Part shown: positions 56,667-64,000 of the stretch, piece by piece
Position numbering within the stretch: position 1 is the stretch's first letter
How the letters are laid out: each line of letters opens with the position of its first letter
From: Haloplanus sp. HW8-1
GTDB lineage: Archaea > Halobacteriota > Halobacteria > Halobacteriales > Haloferacaceae
Direction: 5' to 3'
NCBI RefSeq assembly: GCF_023703795.1
Contig: NZ_CP098518.1
Coordinates: forward strand, 1 to 64,000
Length of the DNA: 64,000 nucleotides
Translations under genes and position numbers: made by a program
The notes under the pieces: generated by a model
What the model was told of the DNA's origin: nothing
The model's input: only the letters and a program-made list of their open reading frames with translations
Database searches by the model: none

Positions 56667-57490
56667 CAGCTCCGGAGGCGTTCGATCCGCTTTTCGACCG
56701 GCGGGTGGGTCGACAGCAGGCTCCCGAGGCCGTCCCCGTCGCCGAAGATACAGAGCGCGTTCACCTGCTCGTCGACGCCGGCGTCATCGCGGCGCGTGGC
56801 GGTTCGGCTGATCTTCTCCAAGGCGTTCGCGAGCGGCTCGCCGCTGCCGATTTCTCGGGCTGCGTCGGCATCGGCGACGTACTCACGGTACCGCGAGATG
56901 GCGAAGACGAACAGCATCACCAGCATCTGTGTGAGTTGGCCGACGACGATGGCGAGAAAGAAGTCCGCGATGTCGTTGTCGCCAGTCAGGAGGACGGCCC
57001 ACTGCGCGACGATGGCGACGATGGAAGCCACGCCCTGTCCCAGCACCATCATCACCACGTCACGGTTGCGGATGTGGGCGAGTTCGTGAGCCAACACGCC
57101 CTCCACCTCGTCGGGTTCGAGCTGTCGGAGGAGCTCCTGGCTCACGACGACCGTTCCGGCGCCCTTCCGCCCCACGGCGAAGGCGTTGGGGACGCCCATG
57201 CGTGCGATCATGAGGCGGGGCTTGTCGATGCCCATATCGCGTGAGAGTGACTCGACGCGGCGGTGGATCTCCGGATAGCGGTCCTCGGCGAGATCGTCGG
57301 CGCCGACGCTGCGCAGTGCCATCCACTTGCCGAGCTTGTACTGGACGGCCACGAAGGCGACGCTCCCGAGAAGGACGAGCGCGAGCGGCCAGCCGAACAC
57401 CCCCATCACGACGACGGCGGCGACGGCGTAAAACGCGAACAGGATCGACCCGACGACCGCCATCCGTGCTTTCAGTCCAACGTGGCGCAT
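56666..57490 (-). CDS. htpX: HtpX-type membrane zinc metalloprotease
   Basis: 274 residues from the ATG at 57490 (a GTG lies 6 bases upstream). Two N-terminal helices, the zinc motif HELAHIRNRD, two more helices and EYVADADAA with the third zinc ligand (Glu). M48 peptidases of this kind degrade misfolded membrane proteins. Confidence 0.93.
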   Translation of the reverse strand: MRHVGLKARMAVVGSILFAFYAVAAVVVMGVFGWPLALVLLGSVAFVAVQYKLGKWMALRSVGADDLAEDRYPEIHRRVESLSRDMGIDKPRLMIARMGVPNAFAVGRKGAGTVVVSQELLRQLEPDEVEGVLAHELAHIRNRDVVMMVLGQGVASIVAIVAQWAVLLTGDNDIADFFLAIVVGQLTQMLVMLFVFAISRYREYVADADAAREIGSGEPLANALEKISRTATRRDDAGVDEQVNALCIFGDGDGLGSLLSTHPPVEKRIERLRS

Positions 57491-57656
57491 ATCCACGGGT
57501 CTCGCCCGAGGACACTAATGCTCGGCGGTTCGATCACGGTACTGGGTCCCACGCGTTCGGGTGTCACCCGACCCGCGTCCCCTCGATCCCCCGAGACCGG
57601 CCGACAGTGTGGATGTCTGACGTACCTTTATACGTCCAGGGACGCCTGGTAGGGGC

Positions 57657-57965
57657 ATGAGCAACAGGGTGGAGGAGCTCGAATCGCAGGTCGCGGAACT
57701 CCAAGCCGCCGTCGACGGTCTCACCGAGGAACTGGTCGAGACGCGGGAACGGCTGCGCCAGCTCGAAGCCGACGAGGGCGTCGACCACTCCCGGGCGCCG
57801 GAGCGACGGGAGTCCGCCGGCGACGCAGATCCCGAGACCGACGACGAGCCCGCCGAGACGGCACACGGCGACGCCGAAGTCGGACCCTCCGACGCCGAGG
57901 CCGACCCCGAAACCGAAGCCGACGACGACTCCGATTCCGACGGGAACGACATCATCGTCGCCTGA
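57657..57965 (+). CDS. Coiled-coil protein upstream of smc
   Basis: 102 residues. N-terminal 45 residues form a coiled coil (VEELESQVAELQAAVDGLTE); the rest is acidic and disordered. A haloarchaeal family found before smc; probable partner, function unknown. TATA-like TTTATACG about 30 bases before the ATG. Confidence 0.75.
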   Translation: MSNRVEELESQVAELQAAVDGLTEELVETRERLRQLEADEGVDHSRAPERRESAGDADPETDDEPAETAHGDAEVGPSDAEADPETEADDDSDSDGNDIIVA

Positions 57966-57983
57966 TCGGGGTCGCCACCCCTC

Positions 57984-60900
57984 ATGCATATCACCGAGCT
58001 CGTACTCGACGATTTCAAGAGCTTCGGCCGGAAGACGCGGATCCCGTTTTACGAGGACTTCACCGTCATCACCGGTCCCAACGGCTCCGGCAAGAGCAAC
58101 ATCATCGACGGCGTCCTCTTCGCGCTCGGCCTGGCCCGAACCCGGGGCATCCGCGCCGAGAAGTTGACGGACCTCATCTACAACCCCGGTCACGAGGACG
58201 ACGCGGAGCGGTCGGGCCCCCGCGAGGCAAGCGTCACCGTCGTCCTCGACAACGGCGACGGTACCCTCGACCGGTCGCAGGTGGTCAACGCTGCCGGCAC
58301 CGAGGACGTCGGCGACGTGGACGAGATCGCGATCAAGCGACGGGTGAAAGAGACCGAGGACAACTACTACTCCTACTACTACCTCAACGGGCGGTCGGTC
58401 AACCTCTCGGACATCCGGGACCTGCTGGCGCAGGCGGGCGTGACCCCCGAGGGGTACAACGTCGTCATGCAGGGCGACGTGACCGAGATCATCAACATGT
58501 CCGCCGGGCAACGGCGCGGCATCATCGACGAGATCGCGGGCGTCGCGGAGTTCGACGCGAAAAAGGAGGACGCCTTCGAAGAACTCGACGTCGTCGAGGA
58601 GCGTATCGACGAGGCCGACCTCCGGATCGAGGAGAAGGAGGACCGCCTCGATCAGCTCGAAGACGAACGCGAGACGGCGCTGGAGTACCAGTCCCTCCGC
58701 GAGGAAAAAGAGGAGTACGAGGGATACCTGAAGGCCGCCGAACTGGAGGACAAGCGGGCGTCGCTGGAGCGCACCGAAAAGCGCATCGAGGCGACGGAGC
58801 AGGAACTCGCCGACCGGCGGGACACCCTGGCGGAGCGGGAGGCCGCCGTCGCGGATCTCGAAGACGACCTCGACGCCCTCACCCGCGAGATCGAGCGGAA
58901 AGGCGAGGACGAACAGCTCCGGATCAAAGGCGAGATCGAGGAGATCAAAGGCGAGATCGGCCGCCTCGAAGCGACCATCGAGAACCAGGAGGAGAAAATC
59001 GAGGCGGCCGAACAGGAACGCCGGGAGGCGTTCGTCACCCTCGATCGGAAGACGGAGAAACTCGACGACCTGGAAGCGGAGCAGCGATCGATCAAAGTGG
59101 AAAAGGCGTCGGTCAAAAGCGACATCGAGGCGAAAGAGGCGGAACTCGCCGAGGTCGAGGCCGAGATCGAAAACGTCGACACCGCGTTCGACGAACTCAA
59201 AGAGGAACTCGCGGCGCGCAAGGAGGAACTGGAGGAAAAGAAGACCGAACGCAACGACGCCCAGCGCGAGAAGGACCGCCTGCTCGACGAGGCGCGTCGT
59301 CGCTCCAACCGCATCAGCGAGGCCCAGTCGGAGCTCGAAGCCGCCCACGAGCGGATTCCGGACCTGAAGGCCGACCGCTCGGACCTGCACGGCGAACTCG
59401 ACCGCGCGGAGCGGAACCGCGAGAAGATCGACTCGGCCATCGAGGAGTTGCGCGCGGAGAAGGCGGACCTGAACGAGGACCTCGACGAAATCGAGGACGA
59501 CCTCCGCACCAAGCAAAACGAGTACGCGGAACTCGAGGCACGCGCGAGCCGCGACGGCGACGACTCCTGGCCGCGCTCGGTGACGACGGTCCTGAACGCG
59601 GGCATCGACGGCGTCCACGGCGCGGTCGGTCAGTTGGGGAGCGTCGACGCCGAGTACGCCACCGCCTGTGAGACCGCGGCTGGCGGCCGTCTGGCGAACG
59701 TCGTCGTCGACGACGACGGCGTCGGATCGACCTGTATCGACCACCTCAAATCGCGGTCGGCGGGACGGGCGACCTTTCTCCCCATCACCGAGATGGATCG
59801 GCGGGGACTCCCCCGCGAGCCGTCGCATCCGGGCGTCGTCGACTTCGCACGGAACCTCGTCGATTACGACGACCGCTACGCCGGGGTCTTCTCCTACGTT
59901 CTCGGATCGACGCTCGTCGTCGAGGACATGGACACCGCCCGTGAGTTCATGGGCGACTTCCGGATGGTGACCCTCGACGGCGACCTCGTCGAGAAGAGCG
60001 GCGCGATGACCGGCGGCTCCGGCGGCGGGTCGCGGTACTCCTTCACGAAAAGCGGGAAGGGGAAACTCGAACGCCTGGCCGAGGAGATCGAGAGTCTAGA
60101 GGACGACCGCCGGGCGGTCCGCGAGGAAATCCGCGACGTGGAGTCACGACTGGACGACGCCCGCGACCGCAAGGCCGACGCGGCCGAGCGGGTCCGCGAG
60201 GTCGAAGCGGAGATCGAGGACGTCGACGCCGACATCGAGGCGGCCAACGCCGAGATCGAGGAGCTGGAGGCGGAACTCGCCGATCTTCGCGAGGAGCGCG
60301 AGGCGGTCGACGAGCGGATGGGTGACCGCGAGGACCGCATCGCGACGCTCGACGACGAGATCGAGGCCATCGAAGCCGACATCGCGGAGCTGGAGGCGGA
60401 ACTCGCGGACTCTCGGGTGCCCGAACTCACCGAGCGCAAGGAGGGGATCGAGGCCGACATCGCGGAGTTGGACGACCGGATGGACGACCTCGACGCCCGT
60501 CTCAACGAGACGGGACTGGAGGTCGAGTACACCGAAGAGGCCATCGACGACCTCGAAGCCACCATCGAGACGGCCCAGAACCGCAAGGCCAAAGCCCAAG
60601 AGCGGATCGACGAGGCCGAGTCCGAGATCGCGTCCCACGAGGAGACCCTCGAGAAGAAGCGGGCGGCCATCGAGGAGTTGGAGGACGAACTCGGGGATCT
60701 GAAAGCCGAGCGACGGGAGTTGCAGTCCGACCTCCGCGAGGCGAAAGGGACACGCGACGAGGCGCACGACCGGGTGACCGAGGTGGAATCGACAGTCGAG
60801 GACCTCGAAGAGGACGCCGAGCGCCTGCGCTGGGAGATCGACGAACTCGAGAGTGAGGTCGGCGACTACGACCCCGAGGCGATCCCGGACCACGAGGAGG

Positions 60901-61559
60901 TCGAACGGAACGTCGAGCGCCTCGAAGCCGCGATGCAGGAGCTAGAGCCCGTGAACATGCTCGCGATCGACGAGTACGACGAGGTGCAGGACGCCCTCGA
61001 CGATCTGCAGGAGCGCCGTGACACGCTCGTCGACGAGCGCGACGCCATCGAGGAGCGTATCGAGGCCTACGAATCCCAGAAGAAGGCGACGTTCATGGAG
61101 GCGTTCGACGCCATCGACGAACAGTTCCAGGACATCTTCGAGCGGCTGTCGGCGGGGACCGGCGAACTCCACCTCGAAAACGGGGATGATCCCTTCGACG
61201 GCGGCCTGACGATGAAGGCCCAACCGGGGGATAAACCCATCCAGCGACTGGACGCGATGAGCGGCGGCGAGAAGTCCCTGACCGCCCTCGCTTTCATCTT
61301 CGCCATCCAGCGACACAACCCCGCACCCTTCTACGCGCTGGACGAGGTGGACGCCTTCCTCGATGCGGCCAACGCCGAGCGGGTGGGCGAGATGGTCGAC
61401 GATCTGGCCGGCGAGGCACAGTTCGTCGTCGTCTCGCACCGCTCGGCGCTGCTCGACCGCTCGGAACGTGCGATCGGCGTCACGATGCAGGGTGACAACG
61501 TGAGCGCGGTCACGGGGATCCAGCTCGACGACGCTCCGGAGGTGACGGCGGATGACTGA
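57984..61559 (+). CDS. smc: Chromosome segregation/condensin protein SMC
   Basis: 1191 residues with the full SMC plan: Walker A GPNGSGKSNIID at the N-terminus, a long coiled coil, a hinge (about 520-690, DGVHGAVGQLGSVDAEYA; GAMTGGSGGGSRYSF), a second coiled coil, then the signature LDAMSGGEKSLTALAF and Walker B APFYALDEVDAFLD. An ATP-driven DNA-loop condensation machine with the kleisin encoded next. The scpA start overlaps its end by 8 bases. Confidence 0.97.
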   Translation: MHITELVLDDFKSFGRKTRIPFYEDFTVITGPNGSGKSNIIDGVLFALGLARTRGIRAEKLTDLIYNPGHEDDAERSGPREASVTVVLDNGDGTLDRSQVVNAAGTEDVGDVDEIAIKRRVKETEDNYYSYYYLNGRSVNLSDIRDLLAQAGVTPEGYNVVMQGDVTEIINMSAGQRRGIIDEIAGVAEFDAKKEDAFEELDVVEERIDEADLRIEEKEDRLDQLEDERETALEYQSLREEKEEYEGYLKAAELEDKRASLERTEKRIEATEQELADRRDTLAEREAAVADLEDDLDALTREIERKGEDEQLRIKGEIEEIKGEIGRLEATIENQEEKIEAAEQERREAFVTLDRKTEKLDDLEAEQRSIKVEKASVKSDIEAKEAELAEVEAEIENVDTAFDELKEELAARKEELEEKKTERNDAQREKDRLLDEARRRSNRISEAQSELEAAHERIPDLKADRSDLHGELDRAERNREKIDSAIEELRAEKADLNEDLDEIEDDLRTKQNEYAELEARASRDGDDSWPRSVTTVLNAGIDGVHGAVGQLGSVDAEYATACETAAGGRLANVVVDDDGVGSTCIDHLKSRSAGRATFLPITEMDRRGLPREPSHPGVVDFARNLVDYDDRYAGVFSYVLGSTLVVEDMDTAREFMGDFRMVTLDGDLVEKSGAMTGGSGGGSRYSFTKSGKGKLERLAEEIESLEDDRRAVREEIRDVESRLDDARDRKADAAERVREVEAEIEDVDADIEAANAEIEELEAELADLREEREAVDERMGDREDRIATLDDEIEAIEADIAELEAELADSRVPELTERKEGIEADIAELDDRMDDLDARLNETGLEVEYTEEAIDDLEATIETAQNRKAKAQERIDEAESEIASHEETLEKKRAAIEELEDELGDLKAERRELQSDLREAKGTRDEAHDRVTEVESTVEDLEEDAERLRWEIDELESEVGDYDPEAIPDHEEVERNVERLEAAMQELEPVNMLAIDEYDEVQDALDDLQERRDTLVDERDAIEERIEAYESQKKATFMEAFDAIDEQFQDIFERLSAGTGELHLENGDDPFDGGLTMKAQPGDKPIQRLDAMSGGEKSLTALAFIFAIQRHNPAPFYALDEVDAFLDAANAERVGEMVDDLAGEAQFVVVSHRSALLDRSERAIGVTMQGDNVSAVTGIQLDDAPEVTADD

Positions 61560-62388
61560 GCACCTCCCGGACGACGTGGACCTCCCCGAGACCGACGACG
61601 ACGAGGTCGAACCGGTCGAACTCCTCGTCCAGATGGCCGAGGACGGCGAGATCGACCCTTGGGACATCGACATCGTCGACGTGACCGACGCCTTCCTCGA
61701 TCGCCTCGACGGGACGGACCTCCGCACGTCCGGTCGGGCGCTGTTCTACGCGAGCGTCCTCCTGCGGATGAAAAGCGACAGCGTCCTCGACGACGGAAGC
61801 GAGGAGGAGCCGGAGATGGAGCCGTGGGAGGTCGCCATGGAGGGCGGCGAGGACTCCCGGAGTCCCCACGGCCCGGACCCGATCGACGCGTTGGACGCCG
61901 AACTCGACCGGCGACTGGAGCGGAAACACGCCCGCGGATCGCCGGAGACGCTCGACGAACTCGTGCGCGAACTCCGGGAGGCCGAGCGGAACTCGTGGTG
62001 GAAGGAGTCCCGTTCCTACGACACGTCGGGGTCGCCCCACGGGTACGACCGCGGGACACAGACCCTCGACTACCACGCCGCCGACGACTTCCGGGAGGGT
62101 GGCGAACCGACCGAAGGCGACGTGACCGCCACGACCCACACCGAGGACATCGAGACGACCATCGACACCGTCCGGGACACCGTGCGCACCCACTACGACG
62201 CCGGCCGCGCCGAGGTGCTGTTCGCGGAGGTTCGGGGGGCGGGCGGCGCCCCGGTAGATACCTTCCTCGCCTTGCTCTTTCTGGCCCACCGTGGGGAGAT
62301 CCATCTCCGGCAGGACGACCTGTTCGGGGACCTGTGGATCCGCGACCCGTCGGCGCCGACGGTCGGCGACGAGGCGGTCGCGGACTGA
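61552..62388 (+). CDS. scpA: Kleisin ScpA
   Basis: 278 residues. N-terminal helical block VELLVQMAEDGEIDPWDIDIVDVTDAFLDRL binds the SMC neck; a C-terminal winged helix (VDTFLALLFLAHRGEIHLRQDDLFGDLWI) binds the SMC head. The middle is acidic and variable. Its last 12 codons are duplicated just downstream (see repeat). Confidence 0.93.
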   Translation: MTEHLPDDVDLPETDDDEVEPVELLVQMAEDGEIDPWDIDIVDVTDAFLDRLDGTDLRTSGRALFYASVLLRMKSDSVLDDGSEEEPEMEPWEVAMEGGEDSRSPHGPDPIDALDAELDRRLERKHARGSPETLDELVRELREAERNSWWKESRSYDTSGSPHGYDRGTQTLDYHAADDFREGGEPTEGDVTATTHTEDIETTIDTVRDTVRTHYDAGRAEVLFAEVRGAGGAPVDTFLALLFLAHRGEIHLRQDDLFGDLWIRDPSAPTVGDEAVAD

Positions 62389-62436
62389 GACCGCAGGCGT
62401 GGCGTCGACGGTCGGCGACGAGGCGGTCGCAGACTG
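62352..62436. repeat. 36-bp direct duplication of the scpA 3' end
   Basis: 62352-62387 and 62401-62436 differ at two positions; a 13-base spacer lies between. The copy carries no stop codon (TGT instead of TGA). Confidence 0.8.
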
Positions 62437-62517
62437 TACGGCCGGCCCCGAACGGATCGGTGTCCGATAAGCCGGTTCCGTCGATGGAAATATGTGTGAC
62501 GATACCAACCCACGACC

Positions 62518-64000
62518 ATGGTCTCTCGATCGCCGGGCGACATCTACGCCGAGACGCTGGCCGTCTTCGATCGGGACCGGTACGAACCGCTCACGACGCC
62601 TGAGGTGGCGGCGGCACTGGACGCCGAACGCCGGACCGTGTACGAACGGCTGCGAACGTTGGCCGACCGTGGCGAGTTGGAGACGAAGACGACCGGTTCG
62701 AACTCCCGCGTCTGGTGGCGACCGCCGACGGAAGATGGGACACGCGACGGCCGGGACTCCGAACCGCGGTCCCGGGCCATGGCCTCCGTCATGGACGGCG
62801 TGGGCATCGTCGGCGAGGACGGGACGTACCGCTACGTCAACGAGCCCCACGTGGAGGTGTACGGCTACGACGACCCGGAGGACTTCGTCGGCGAGAACTG
62901 GCGGATGTGCTACGACGAGGCGGAACTGGACCGGTTCGAGGCGGAGATCCTCCCGACGCTCTCCGAGGAGGGGTCGTGGCGGGGCGAGACGATCGGTGAA
63001 CGCAAGGACGGCTCGACGTTTCCGCAGGAACTCTCCCTGACCGTCGCCGACGACGGTGGGATCCTCTGTGTCGTCCGCGACATCACCGACCGCAAGGAAG
63101 ACGAACGGAAACTCCGCGACGCCCGCCGGTTCAACGAGGAACTGGTCGAGAACGCCCCCTTCGGGATGTTCCGCCTCGACGAGGACCTCCGAATCACCTA
63201 CGAGAACCCGCGTGCGGAGGAGATCATCGGCCTGCCCGACGGGAAAGCGGAGTCGGACGCCATGGGTGTGGACATCAGCGAACTCCCGCCGATCGTCGAG
63301 ACGGGGCAGGCCGACCTGTTCAAACGACTGCCGAACGGCGAGACGATCGAGTTCGCGTTCCCCTTCGAGTCGATCTACGGCAAGGAGGCGTACTTCACGG
63401 GGCGTGCCGTCCCGGTGTATCGCGACGGCGAGTTCGACGGCGCGATCCTGATGGCCACCGACATCTCGGAGCGCAGACAGTACGAACGGGAACTGGAACG
63501 CCAGCGCGAGCAGTTGGCCGCACTCGACGAACTCAACGACGTCGTGCGTGGCATCACCGAGGCGGTCATCGAGCAGTCCACCCGTGAGGAGATCGAACAG
63601 GTCGTCTGCGAACGCCTGGCGGACTCCGACTCGTATCGTCTCGCCTGGATCGGCGCGGTGAGGGCTGGACCGGAACTGGAACCACGGGTAGAGGTCGGGA
63701 CCGACGGCTACCTCGACGACCTCCCGTTCTCGCCCGACCCGGACGGGGCGACGGATCGAGGGCCGGTCGGCGACGCCCTCCACAGTCAGGAGATCCGGAT
63801 CGTCCGGAACGCCCGCGAGGCCGACGACGAGTCGGTCCGGGAGCGTGCGCGTGCGTTCGAGTACCGGTCCGCGGCCGTGATCCCGATCGTCCATCAGGAG
63901 GCGCTCTACGGGATCCTCGGCGTCTGCTCTGAGCGCCCCGACGCGTTCGCCGAGGCGGAGCGGGAGGTCGTCGGGCAGTTGGGTGACGTGATCGGACACG
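62518..64000 (+). CDS. Bat-like bacterio-opsin activator regulator (partial, runs off window)
   Basis: At least 494 residues, no stop within the window. From the ATG at 62518: a winged helix (TPEVAAALDAERRTVYERLRTLADRGELETK), two PAS domains (about 85-195 and 205-325) and a GAF domain (from 350). Bat proteins end in an HTH_10 domain, which would lie beyond the window. Founding members activate bop and carotenoid genes under low oxygen or light, so the rhodopsin and crtB-crtY genes at 2.4-5.6 kb are possible targets, 57 kb away. Confidence 0.82.
   Translation, partial: MVSRSPGDIYAETLAVFDRDRYEPLTTPEVAAALDAERRTVYERLRTLADRGELETKTTGSNSRVWWRPPTEDGTRDGRDSEPRSRAMASVMDGVGIVGEDGTYRYVNEPHVEVYGYDDPEDFVGENWRMCYDEAELDRFEAEILPTLSEEGSWRGETIGERKDGSTFPQELSLTVADDGGILCVVRDITDRKEDERKLRDARRFNEELVENAPFGMFRLDEDLRITYENPRAEEIIGLPDGKAESDAMGVDISELPPIVETGQADLFKRLPNGETIEFAFPFESIYGKEAYFTGRAVPVYRDGEFDGAILMATDISERRQYERELERQREQLAALDELNDVVRGITEAVIEQSTREEIEQVVCERLADSDSYRLAWIGAVRAGPELEPRVEVGTDGYLDDLPFSPDPDGATDRGPVGDALHSQEIRIVRNAREADDESVRERARAFEYRSAAVIPIVHQEALYGILGVCSERPDAFAEAEREVVGQLGDVIGH

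Noticed and set aside
57564-59828. 754-codon minus-strand frame opposite smc
   Set aside because: Shadow of the coiled-coil coding region; low-complexity hydrophobic translation with no family match.
61510-64000. Long minus-strand frame opposite scpA and the Bat-like gene
   Set aside because: Spans two unrelated, well-supported plus-strand genes; antisense artefact of codon bias.

Overview
The window is about 64 kb of a high-GC chromosome from a halophilic archaeon (class Halobacteria). The proteins are rich in Asp and Glu, many genes start with GTG, TATA-type promoters lie close to start codons, and the core genes are archaeal or haloarchaeal: a CDC48-type ATPase, a Rio2 kinase, ribosomal protein L15e, a retinal opsin, SMC/ScpA, a Bat-like regulator and a UbaA-type E1 enzyme. 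The genus cannot be decided from the sequence.

1-13.4 kb is chromosomal backbone: AAA ATPase, a microbial rhodopsin facing a phytoene synthase/lycopene cyclase pair that could supply its retinal precursor, Rio2, L15e, polyphosphate kinase, a metallophosphatase and an aldehyde:ferredoxin oxidoreductase.

13.45-26.84 kb is the most unusual part. Two cargo units lie in tandem. Each begins with a related 26-bp left end, carries passenger genes and finishes with a decayed IS4-family transposase gene and a right end that is the inverse of the left end. Unit 1 carries a CbiMNQO-type Co/Ni ECF transporter. Unit 2 carries a DabAB-type inorganic carbon uptake pair, a beta-carbonic-anhydrase-like protein, an Lrp/AsnC regulator and an amidohydrolase. 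Exactly 10 bp separate the units, and the pair is bracketed by an 11-bp direct repeat. This suggests that the whole 13.4 kb moved as one composite transposon of nutrient-acquisition operons.

26.9-27.9 kb holds a UbaA-like gene and tRNA-Pro(TGG). The tRNA 3' end is the attachment site of a 14.9-kb provirus (27.86-42.78 kb). The provirus has a minus-strand block of virion-like membrane proteins and two candidate capsid proteins, and a plus-strand block with a packaging-type ATPase, many tiny overlapping zinc-ribbon or hydrophobic genes, a tyrosine integrase and a recombinase-VapCB-winged-helix cassette. The layout fits a tailless, internal-membrane virus of the SNJ1/sphaerolipovirus type; that assignment is inference. 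Downstream, a second att-like site starts a decayed relative (42.9-44.65 kb) that keeps the same cassette.

44.8-64 kb returns to backbone: three sensory regulators (two histidine kinases and a Bat-like protein), an APH-type kinase overlapping a divergent enolase, a cold-shock protein, a secreted surface protein, HtpX protease, the SMC-ScpA condensin operon and the 5' part of the Bat-like gene, which runs off the window.
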